In this document: positions 8,812 through 16,920 of the stretch, in pieces
Position numbering within the stretch: position 1 is the first letter of the stretch
Layout of the letters: every line of letters starts with the position of its first letter
Assembly (NCBI RefSeq): GCF_000024005.1
Contig: NC_013132.1
Span: 3,342,001 to 3,406,000, forward strand
Length of the DNA stretch: 64,000 nt
Source of the DNA: Chitinophaga pinensis DSM 2588
GTDB taxonomy: Bacteria; Bacteroidota; Bacteroidia; Chitinophagales; Chitinophagaceae
Reading direction: 5' to 3'
Translations under genes and position numbers: made by a program
Notes under the pieces: model-generated
Database searches by the model: none
Seen by the model: the letters and a program-made list of their open reading frames with translations, nothing else
What the model was told of the DNA's origin: nothing

Positions 8812-11016
8812 ATGAAAAACAACATGCTGAAAGCCTGCCCGCTGCTCATTACCTTATTTGTATTTTGTCAGGATCTCCTGGCGCAATCCCGGCCTACCTG
8901 GATATGGTACCCCGGTGATTTCGAAATCTGGTTAAGTAATAACATGCAGAACCGTCGTACAGAGAGGAATACTTTTTATCCTGTATTCTGGAAATATGAC
9001 AGCCATTATCCACTGATAGATTTTCACAAAGACTTTGATCTGACGACTGCCGAAGCAGTAAAGATCTACACAGAAGGCGCTTATAACGTTAAAATAGATG
9101 GTCGTGCAATAGAAGGCGTACCACAACAGATAACAGTACCAGCCGGTCATCACCGCATCAATATCAAAGTGTTTAATCAGGCAAACGTACCTGCTGTCTA
9201 TGTGGAAGGAAAAACGATCGTGTCCGACAGCAGCTGGCTGGTAACCTTTGAAGATAAGGAATGGATTGACGAAACAGGTAAAGCCTCTGACGTGTCTGCG
9301 ACAAAATGGTTGAATGCAGGTAGCTGGAATTTTCATCATTCGCAGACGTTACCATCCGCCTGTAAACTACCTGTACGGCCACAATATGCCGTCAGTACCA
9401 ATAAAAGTAACAGTGGTACACTCGTTGATTTCGGGAAAGAGACCTTCGGCTTTATCCGCCTGCATGGCGTGCAGGGTACCGGTAACGTAACCTTATATTA
9501 TGGCGAAAGCAAAGAGGAAGCATTGCATGCAAAGTCAGCCGAGACATACGACGTCTTTTCTTCCAGGCAATCCTCTAAAACAGATTCCCTGCTACCATCT
9601 TCCAAAGCCTTCCGTTATGTTAATATCGTTACCAGCGGAGATGTCAAAGTAGATAGTATCTCTATGTTATATGAATATGCAGGTCTGAAGGAGAGGGGAC
9701 AGTTCCGTTGCTCAGACGAAGAGGTCAACCGTATCTATGATATCTCAAAATATACCTTCGAACTCAATACCCGTGAATTCTTCATTGACGGGATCAAACG
9801 TGACAGATGGGTATGGAGTGGTGATGCGTATCAGAGTTACCTGATGAACTATTACCTGTATTTTGATAATGCCACTGTATCCAGAACCATCCTCGCCTTG
9901 AGAGGGAAAGACCCGGTGACCAGCCATATCAATACCATCATGGACTATACCTTTTATTGGTTCCTCAGCATTTATGACTACTACCTCTACACCGGTGACC
10001 AGTCGTTTATTAAACAGTTCTACCCACGTATGCAGACCATGATGGAATACTGTCTTGGCAGAAGAAATAAAGAAGGACTGATGCAGGGCTTATCCGGTGA
10101 TTGGGTATTCATAGACTGGGCCGACGGATTAAGTAAGAAAGGCGCTGTCAGCTTTGAGCAATTGTTGCTATGTCGTAGTCTGGAAACCATGGGCCTTTGT
10201 GCCGATCTTGTCGGTGATAAATCTGATGCAGCAAAGTACAATCAATATGCCGCCACACTGAAGAAACAACTCTTTGAGCTCTATTGGAATCAACAGCAGC
10301 AAGCTTTGGTACACAGCAGGGTCGATGGTCAGCAGACAGCCAATGTTACCCGTTACGCTAATATGTTTGCCATTTTTTACGACTACTTCAACGCAGCACA
10401 AAAGAATGCCGTAAAACAATCTGTTTTACTGAACGACAGTATACAAAAGATCACTACCCCTTATATGCGTTTCTATGAACTGGAAGCATTATGTGCCATG
10501 GGAGAACAGGACTACGTACTAAAAGAAATGAAGGACTATTGGGGCGGTATGCTCAAACTGGGGGCCACCAGTTTCTGGGAAGTCTACAATCCTGCGGAAA
10601 CAGGCGTACAGCACTATGCGATGTACGGTCGTGCATTTGGCAGAAGCCTCTGTCATGCATGGGGAGCGAGTCCGCTTTACCTGTTAGGAAAATACTATCT
10701 GGGCGTAAAACCTACTTCCGCCGGATACAATACCTACACCGTACAACCTGCATTAGGTGGTTTACAATGGATGGAAGGAAAGGTGCCGACACCCAATGGT
10801 GATATCGTGCTCTATTGCAGTACGAAGGAAATGAAGATCACGACTGCTGCCGGTACCGGCTTGTTGCGTTTTCGCAGTAAAATAAAGCCAGTATGCAAAA
10901 CAGGTACGTTGGTAAACAAAGGAGAAGACTGGTATGAGATGGCCATGCGGGCAGCCACCAGTTACGTAGTGAATTATCAGGCGCCAAAACCGGAAACACA
11001 TGCAAAAACCAGATAA
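8812..11016 (+). CDS. Secreted GH78-like (alpha-L-rhamnosidase type) enzyme
   Basis: A 734-residue protein with signal peptide MKNNMLKACPLLITLFVFCQDLLAQ. The N-terminal 290 residues form beta-sandwich modules (for example TLVDFGKETFGFIRLHGVQG). The C-terminal part is an (alpha/alpha)6 toroid typical of GH78: FRCSDEEVNRIYDISKYTFELN, the acid-bearing segment DGIKRDRWVWSGDAY (D331), and the base region ATSFWEVYNP (E590). It probably removes rhamnose-like residues from a pectic side chain, which is inference from the family. The final 17 bases overlap the next gene, so the two are translationally coupled. Confidence 0.8.
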   Translation: MKNNMLKACPLLITLFVFCQDLLAQSRPTWIWYPGDFEIWLSNNMQNRRTERNTFYPVFWKYDSHYPLIDFHKDFDLTTAEAVKIYTEGAYNVKIDGRAIEGVPQQITVPAGHHRINIKVFNQANVPAVYVEGKTIVSDSSWLVTFEDKEWIDETGKASDVSATKWLNAGSWNFHHSQTLPSACKLPVRPQYAVSTNKSNSGTLVDFGKETFGFIRLHGVQGTGNVTLYYGESKEEALHAKSAETYDVFSSRQSSKTDSLLPSSKAFRYVNIVTSGDVKVDSISMLYEYAGLKERGQFRCSDEEVNRIYDISKYTFELNTREFFIDGIKRDRWVWSGDAYQSYLMNYYLYFDNATVSRTILALRGKDPVTSHINTIMDYTFYWFLSIYDYYLYTGDQSFIKQFYPRMQTMMEYCLGRRNKEGLMQGLSGDWVFIDWADGLSKKGAVSFEQLLLCRSLETMGLCADLVGDKSDAAKYNQYAATLKKQLFELYWNQQQQALVHSRVDGQQTANVTRYANMFAIFYDYFNAAQKNAVKQSVLLNDSIQKITTPYMRFYELEALCAMGEQDYVLKEMKDYWGGMLKLGATSFWEVYNPAETGVQHYAMYGRAFGRSLCHAWGASPLYLLGKYYLGVKPTSAGYNTYTVQPALGGLQWMEGKVPTPNGDIVLYCSTKEMKITTAAGTGLLRFRSKIKPVCKTGTLVNKGEDWYEMAMRAATSYVVNYQAPKPETHAKTR

Positions 11017-13042
11017 AATCCTGCTGCTGATCGTCCTTACGCTGGCATCCTGTGTATCCTTTGCGCAGAAAGGACTGATCAACACCAGCGCTAGTCCATA
11101 CGCACGTTTACAGGATGTTGACATGGGCAGCGTACAATGGACGAAAGGCTTCTGGGCAGAACGCTACGAAGTATGTAAAAACACCATGGTGCCCGCACTC
11201 TGGAAAACTTACCATGATGCGGAGAAATGCCATTCCTTCAAAAACTTTGAAATAGCCGCCGGACTAGATACCGGCACTTTCGTTGGTCCCTCTTTCCATG
11301 ACGGTGATTTCTACAAAACACTGGAAGCGGTCGCCGGTTTATATGCCGTTACCAAAGATCCTGCATTGGACCGCATGATGGACGAAGCCATTGCCGTCAT
11401 TGCCAAGGCACAGCGAAAGGATGGTTATGTCTACACCAAATCCATCATCGAACAACAACAAACCGGTAAACAACATCTTTTTGACGATAAACTCAGTTTC
11501 GAAGCCTATAATTTCGGTCACCTGATGACAGCGGCCTGTGTCCACTACAGAGCAACCGGCAAAACCAATCTGCTGGAGGTGGCAAAGAAAGCGACCGATT
11601 TCCTGATAGGCTTTTACAATACTGCCAGTCCTGAGCAGGCCCGTAATGCGATCTGTCCGTCTCACTACATGGGTATCATAGAACTTTACAGGACCACCAG
11701 GGACAAAAAGTACCTGGCACTTGCCCGTAAACTTATTGACATCCGCGGACTAACACCAGGTACGGACGACAATTCCGATCGTGTCCCTTTCCGCGACATG
11801 AAAAGAATAGCGGGACATGCAGTAAGAGCTAATTACCTGTTGGCCGGCGTAGCAGACGTATACGCTGAAACCGGCGACACCTCCTTATTACATACCCTCA
11901 ACCTCCTCTGGGATGACGTTATTAACAAAAAGATGTATGTAACTGGTGGTTGTGGTGCTTTATATGACGGGGTATCCGTAGATGGCATTTCCTACAATCC
12001 TGACACGGTACAGAAGGTACATCAGTCTTACGGCAGGAATTACCAGTTACCCAACTTATTTGCCCACAATGAAACCTGCGCCAACATCGGTAACCTGTTA
12101 TGGAACCGTCGTATGCTTGAACTTACCGGAGATGCAAAGTATGGCGATATCGTAGAACTCACCCTTTACAACAGTATCCTGAGTGGTGTGAGTATGGACG
12201 GCGCAGACTTTTTCTACACAAACCCTTTAGCTGCTTCCCGCGATTTTCCCTACCAGCTACGCTGGATGGGTGGCCGGCAGCCTTATATTGCTTTATCTAA
12301 CTGTTGTCCCCCGAATACGGTCCGCACCATCGCTGAGGTCAGCAACTACTTTTACAGTCTGGATGATAAAGGTATCTACATCGACCTATACGGCGGCAAC
12401 CAGCTCAAGACGACACTCAAGGACGGCAGCACCCTCAGTCTGGAACAAGAAACCGACTACCCCTGGGATGGTACCATCAATATCACCATCAAGGACGCAC
12501 CTGCTCACCCTTTTGACATTGCCCTCCGTATACCCGGCTGGTGCCAGCGGGCCGGCATCACCATCAACGGTAAACCTGTTGGTCAAACAGCCACTCCATC
12601 CATCACCCCCGCTTCCTATCACAAACTGAACCGCCAATGGAAGTCCGGAGACAAGATCACCCTCACCCTCGACATGCCGGCCACCCTGATCACTGCCAAT
12701 CCCCTTGTAGAGGAGACACGCAACCAGGTCGCCGTCAAAAGAGGTCCGGTCGTATACTGCCTTGAATCCCCCGATTTAAAGGACCAGTCCCTGACCAACA
12801 TCCTGATCCCCTCCAACATCCACTTTGAGCCCCGCTCTATGAAAATCGCAAACGGCCGCATTACAGCCCTTGACGGAGTCGCCCGTCTCCTGATCACCAA
12901 TAACCAGAATAAGGCGCTCTATCAGCCCCTAAATGACGAATCCCGCCCCCAGGCCATCACTTTGATTCCCTATTACGCCTGGTCAAACAGAGGGCAGAGT
13001 GACATGAGCATCTGGTTACCAGTAGCGATGATGTTAAAATAG
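11000..13042 (+). CDS. DUF1680 glycoside hydrolase (GH127/GH146 type)
   Basis: A 680-residue protein starting MQKPDKILLLIVLTLASCVSFAQ, a signal peptide; LASC could also serve as a lipobox, so lipoprotein processing is possible. The family is clear from FWAERYEVCKNTMVPALW, the toroid repeats, HNETCANIGN (E358, C360) and LSNCCPPNTVRTIAE (C435, C436). In characterised GH127 enzymes the corresponding Glu and three Cys residues bind zinc and one Cys is the nucleophile. A region of the type GGCGALYDG sits where the acid/base glutamate segment is expected, and that residue is less certain. Family activities include beta-L-arabinofuranosidase. It is the last gene of the enzyme run. Confidence 0.85.
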   Translation: MQKPDKILLLIVLTLASCVSFAQKGLINTSASPYARLQDVDMGSVQWTKGFWAERYEVCKNTMVPALWKTYHDAEKCHSFKNFEIAAGLDTGTFVGPSFHDGDFYKTLEAVAGLYAVTKDPALDRMMDEAIAVIAKAQRKDGYVYTKSIIEQQQTGKQHLFDDKLSFEAYNFGHLMTAACVHYRATGKTNLLEVAKKATDFLIGFYNTASPEQARNAICPSHYMGIIELYRTTRDKKYLALARKLIDIRGLTPGTDDNSDRVPFRDMKRIAGHAVRANYLLAGVADVYAETGDTSLLHTLNLLWDDVINKKMYVTGGCGALYDGVSVDGISYNPDTVQKVHQSYGRNYQLPNLFAHNETCANIGNLLWNRRMLELTGDAKYGDIVELTLYNSILSGVSMDGADFFYTNPLAASRDFPYQLRWMGGRQPYIALSNCCPPNTVRTIAEVSNYFYSLDDKGIYIDLYGGNQLKTTLKDGSTLSLEQETDYPWDGTINITIKDAPAHPFDIALRIPGWCQRAGITINGKPVGQTATPSITPASYHKLNRQWKSGDKITLTLDMPATLITANPLVEETRNQVAVKRGPVVYCLESPDLKDQSLTNILIPSNIHFEPRSMKIANGRITALDGVARLLITNNQNKALYQPLNDESRPQAITLIPYYAWSNRGQSDMSIWLPVAMMLK

Positions 13043-13123
13043 TATAGGTGAATAAGCTCGTCGGTTTCAAGGTCGTCAAAGGGGTTCATCGATATAGTTA
13101 CTTATAACCTGTTTAGATATTTA

Positions 13124-13195
13124 TTTGATAATACTCATCTTACGTTGATCCTACGTTCACCAACGTAGGATCAACGTAAGATGAGTATTATCAAA
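13124..13195. repeat. 72-base palindrome, perfect 34-base arms
   Basis: The left arm (13124-13157) and right arm (13162-13195) are exact reverse complements separated by the four bases CACC. Each arm contains two tandem 11-mers, ATCTTACGTTG (13137-13147) and ATCCTACGTTC (13148-13158, ending in the loop). No T-run follows, so it is not a standard intrinsic terminator, although it lies 81 bases after the end of the glycosidase run. Confidence 0.85.
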
Positions 13196-13357
13196 CCGGC
13201 ATCTGTAAAACAATCAGCTTAAGAAGACTGATATAATTTTAACATAAATGACGCTGAAAGCAGCTAATTGGGGAAAGATCAGTCTGTAAACCGGATAGGA
13301 GAGAATGCAGCATACATTTTCTAAATCCTTCATCCCTTCCCCAAAACCGTCCCCCTT

Positions 13358-13454
13358 CACTCAAAAACTGAAACAAAACCGCACTACTCAACCCAGTAAC
13401 ACACACCTGATGATTTTCACTATATATCCAAATCCCCCCACTCAAAAACTGAAA
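13358..13454. repeat. Direct repeat CACTCAAAAACTGAAA, two copies
   Basis: Identical 16-mers at 13358-13373 and 13439-13454, 81 bases apart, each preceded by a C-run. They lie 125-220 bases before the TonB receptor start and could be regulator binding sites; this is inference. Confidence 0.5.
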
Positions 13455-13579
13455 TTTCAGTAGATCTACTGACCCCAATACGCAAAATTTGAAGTAACTT
13501 GTATAGGTTGTTTGGGCTTGTAGGGAGGGCGTTTACGGTTTTATTTGTAACAGCTTTTTATCCACCCAATTTATAAAAG

Positions 13580-16500
13580 ATGCATCAACCAAATCTAACT
13601 AAGCTATTAGGAAGCTTATTCATTGCCTGTTTTCTGCTACTGCGGGCGCAAGCCCAGGTGACCACCGCAACTCTCAGCGGTATCGTCAAAAATGAAGCAG
13701 GCCAGCCATTACCTGGTGCGACTATCAGGGTGACCTTCGCCGACGCAGGCATTAACAAAGGCCTCGTTACGAAATCAGACGGTAGCTTCGTAGTCCCCAA
13801 TCTTCGTGTAGGCGGGCCATATACCGTTACTGCCTCATATACCGGATTCGCCACAGAAACTGCTACGGGTGTATTCCTCACACTCGGACAAAACACCGCA
13901 CTCGACCTCCGTCTCTCCGAATCGACGGGCAAACTGAACGAAGTGGTGATCAGCGGACGCTCCACTATTTTCAATGACCAGCGTACCGGTGCTTCTACCA
14001 ATATCAGTGCGCAACAGATCCGGCAACTGCCAACGATATCACGTTCGGCAGACGACTACCTGCGCATCACACCTTCTGCTTCACCGACGTATAACGGTAT
14101 TTCCTTTGCGGGAAGGAATGGACAGTATAATAACTTTTCATTGGATGGGGCGGTGTTTAATAACCCGTTCGGACTGGATGCACCAGCTCCCGGCGGACAA
14201 ACAAACGCACAACCTATCTCGCTGGATGCGATAGATCAGATACAAATCAACATTGCGCCGTATGACGTCACGCAGTCCGGATTTACCGGCGCCGGTGTGA
14301 ATACCGTAACGAAAAGTGGTAGTAATAAGTTTGCCGGAACAGTGTATGCATTTTACAGGAATGATGCTATCTCCGGTGATAAGATCGACGGACAGAAACT
14401 CAAGGTACCCACACTTGATCACTTCCAGGGAGGCTTCTCACTGGGAGGTGCAGTCAAAAAAGATAAACTGTTCTATTTCGTGAATTTCGAAACAGAACAA
14501 CGTACAGATGGTGCAAGTGCTTACGTAGCGAGGAATAACAGCAACGCCGGAGATGTAACTACGTCCCGCGTACTGGAATCAGACCTCGTAGCCGTAAGTA
14601 ATTCACTCAGCAGTCGTTTTGGATATGTGACAGGCCCTTACCAGGATTATGAGTATAAGCGTAAGAACTATAAATGGCTGGCGAAACTGGATTGGGTGAT
14701 CAACAGTAAACATACGCTGTCATTTACGTATAACGGACTGGATGCATCGCAGGAAAAAGGTGCACACCCGAATGCGATCAATCGCCGCGGACCGGACGCA
14801 ATTACCCTGCAATTCCGTAACTCCGGGTACAAGATGATTAATAAACTGCATTCCTTCGGACTGGAATTGAAGTCTAACTTTAATGATACCTACTCCAATA
14901 AGTTCAGGGCGGTATTCACCAGCTTCAGAGATAAACGTGATCCGTTCTCCTCGCCTTTCCCGGTGCTGAACATCACGAAATACAATGTACCATACATCGT
15001 AGCAGGATATGAACCGTTCTCTATCAATAACCGCCTGAACCAGGACGCGTTGCAGCTGACGGACAACTTCAATATCATCCTGCCGAAACATACGCTGACC
15101 ATAGGCGCTTCTTATGAGCAGTTTAAGTTTGGGAACTCTTTTAACCTGACAGGATTTGGTTTTACCGTGTTCTCCGGAGTAGATATTGGTACCTTCCTGA
15201 ACAATGTACAGACCGGACAATATGATGCCAATGTAACTTATGCAAAGAACCGTGTGGCGGCTGACCAGTGGACCTGGTACTACCTGACCGTCGGACAGGT
15301 ATCTGCTTATTTACAGGATGAATTCAGCGTAGCGAGCAACTTCAAACTGACTTACGGCGTGCGTTTCGATAAAGCGCTTTATTTCCCATCCAAAGCAAGT
15401 TATAACAGCCCTAATGTGAACCAGGATGGAACATTCGCAGGTACTTTTGTAACAGGTTCTCCGACTGTGCCGAATGCAGATAACCTGACCCTGTTTGATG
15501 AAAATGGTAATCCGGTTAAGAATGGTCCCGGGCAGACCATCGATAATACCAGTACCCCAAGCGGTAAGATCCTGGTGTCTCCGCGTTTAGGTTTTAACTG
15601 GGATATCAAAGGAGATAAGACCGTGCAACTGCGTGGTGGTACAGGACTCTTTACGGGCCGCTTCCCCTTTGTATGGGTAGGTAATGCCATAGGTAATCCT
15701 TTCACCGGTTATTACAACGTAACGGCGCATAATTTCAAATGGCCACAGATCTGGCGTTCTAATATCGGTCTGGATTATAAACTGCCTACCGGAACAGTAC
15801 TGACCGGCGATTTCGCGTATTCAAAAGATATCAATTCTATGATGGTGCGTGACTATGGTCTGGGTACACCAACCGGCACCCTGAACTCAGGTACCGGCGA
15901 CAACCGCGAAATCTACCAGGCAGCTGACAAAGGAAGTACGGCTACTTATGTATTCACAAACGTAAAAGCCGGTTATTCTTACAACGCGACATTCCAGGCA
16001 CAACAGACCGTTGGTAAAGGCTACTTTTTCATGTTCGGATATAACTTCCTGATTGCAAAAGATGCCAGTTCTATTTCAGCAGAGATTTCCGGTGATGCCT
16101 TCGACCGTAATCCGGTGTTGGGGAATGCTAACAGGGCAGTGGAATCAACCTCCCTGTATGGTAACAAACACCGTTTTACGCTGGCGGGTATCAAGAAGTT
16201 TGAATATGGTAAAGGTAAATATGCCACGACTGTTTCCTTCTTCGCCAACTGGACAAGCGGTAACCGCTTCTCTTATGTGTACGGTGGCGACCTGAATAAT
16301 GATGGTTCTGCTGCGAATGACCTGATGTATGTACCTACTGCCGCAGAGATCAGGAATATGAGCTTTGCTACACTGACAGATGCAGACGGTAACACCCAGA
16401 ATGCTGCCGCTCAAGGCGCTGCATTGGAAGCATTTATTGGTCAGGATAAATACCTGAGCAGTCACCGTGGTCAGTATACCGGTAAATATGCGGGTGAAAC

Positions 16501-16804
16501 ACCATGGTTCAGTCAGATCGATATGCGTGTGTTACAGGACTTCAACTTCAAAGGTAAAGAGAAAACCAGCACTATACAGATCAGCCTTGATGTGGTGAAT
16601 CTGGGTAACCTGATCAGCAGTAAATGGGGGCTCCGTAAGTATGCGAGTAACAGTGGTTACTATCAGCCGCTGGGTTTTGCAGGAAGAGAAACAAATGGTA
16701 AAGCGATTTATCAGTTCGATCCTTCACAAAGAAGTACTTTCATTACTAACCCTGACCTGATTTCAAGATGGCAGTTGCAGGTAGGAGCGAGATATATCTT
16801 CTGA
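13580..16804 (+). CDS. Oar-like TonB-dependent outer-membrane receptor
   Basis: A 1074-residue protein with a signal peptide (LLGSLFIACFLLLRAQAQ). Residues about 28-115 form a carboxypeptidase-regulatory-like beta-sandwich (TLSGIVKNEAGQPLPGATIRV to FVVPNLRVGGPYTVTASYTGF). A plug domain follows (VVISGRSTIFNDQRTGASTNISAQQIRQLP to GAGVNTVTKSGSNKFAGTVYAFYRND), then a long beta-barrel ending in WQLQVGARYIF, a typical aromatic outer-membrane C-terminus. It lacks the SusC-type signature and has no SusD partner, which fits the Oar/TonB-transporter group. Its ligand is unknown; its position after a glycosidase run makes a glycan or a protein-derived ligand possible, but a 537-base gap separates them. 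Confidence 0.85.
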   Translation: MHQPNLTKLLGSLFIACFLLLRAQAQVTTATLSGIVKNEAGQPLPGATIRVTFADAGINKGLVTKSDGSFVVPNLRVGGPYTVTASYTGFATETATGVFLTLGQNTALDLRLSESTGKLNEVVISGRSTIFNDQRTGASTNISAQQIRQLPTISRSADDYLRITPSASPTYNGISFAGRNGQYNNFSLDGAVFNNPFGLDAPAPGGQTNAQPISLDAIDQIQINIAPYDVTQSGFTGAGVNTVTKSGSNKFAGTVYAFYRNDAISGDKIDGQKLKVPTLDHFQGGFSLGGAVKKDKLFYFVNFETEQRTDGASAYVARNNSNAGDVTTSRVLESDLVAVSNSLSSRFGYVTGPYQDYEYKRKNYKWLAKLDWVINSKHTLSFTYNGLDASQEKGAHPNAINRRGPDAITLQFRNSGYKMINKLHSFGLELKSNFNDTYSNKFRAVFTSFRDKRDPFSSPFPVLNITKYNVPYIVAGYEPFSINNRLNQDALQLTDNFNIILPKHTLTIGASYEQFKFGNSFNLTGFGFTVFSGVDIGTFLNNVQTGQYDANVTYAKNRVAADQWTWYYLTVGQVSAYLQDEFSVASNFKLTYGVRFDKALYFPSKASYNSPNVNQDGTFAGTFVTGSPTVPNADNLTLFDENGNPVKNGPGQTIDNTSTPSGKILVSPRLGFNWDIKGDKTVQLRGGTGLFTGRFPFVWVGNAIGNPFTGYYNVTAHNFKWPQIWRSNIGLDYKLPTGTVLTGDFAYSKDINSMMVRDYGLGTPTGTLNSGTGDNREIYQAADKGSTATYVFTNVKAGYSYNATFQAQQTVGKGYFFMFGYNFLIAKDASSISAEISGDAFDRNPVLGNANRAVESTSLYGNKHRFTLAGIKKFEYGKGKYATTVSFFANWTSGNRFSYVYGGDLNNDGSAANDLMYVPTAAEIRNMSFATLTDADGNTQNAAAQGAALEAFIGQDKYLSSHRGQYTGKYAGETPWFSQIDMRVLQDFNFKGKEKTSTIQISLDVVNLGNLISSKWGLRKYASNSGYYQPLGFAGRETNGKAIYQFDPSQRSTFITNPDLISRWQLQVGARYIF

Positions 16805-16829
16805 TCACAGTTATCTGAACCGATAAGCT

Positions 16830-16916
16830 AATTAGGAATTAGGAATTAAGAATTAGGAATTGAGGACAATTGCCATCAATTCCTAATTCTTAATTCCTAA
16901 TTCCTAATTCCTAATT
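16830..16916. repeat. Heptamer-built inverted repeat, probable two-way terminator
   Basis: The left arm (16830-16863) is made of AATTAGG/AATTAAG heptamers and its exact reverse complement is at 16876-16909, with one extra CCTAATT unit to 16916. The 12-base loop contains CAATTG. It fills the gap between the convergent TonB receptor (ends 16804) and beta-barrel gene (ends 16921), and a T-run (GTTTTT) follows on the plus strand, so a bidirectional terminator is plausible. Confidence 0.8.
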
Positions 16917-16920
16917 GTTT

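Larger units (their letters stand above)
13043..13579. other. 537-base gene-free region with palindrome and direct repeats
   Basis: No convincing gene is seen here: the only sizeable frame (minus strand, 13239-13478) has no recognisable features. The stretch holds the 72-base palindrome at 13124-13195 and a 16-base direct repeat (CACTCAAAAACTGAAA) at 13358-13373 and 13439-13454. It precedes the TonB receptor gene, so its promoter should lie here, but no clean TAnnTTTG match was found. Confidence 0.6.

Noticed and set aside
13239..13478. 79-codon minus-strand frame in the gap before the Oar-like receptor
   Set aside because: No features of a real protein, and it overlaps the C-run direct repeats.
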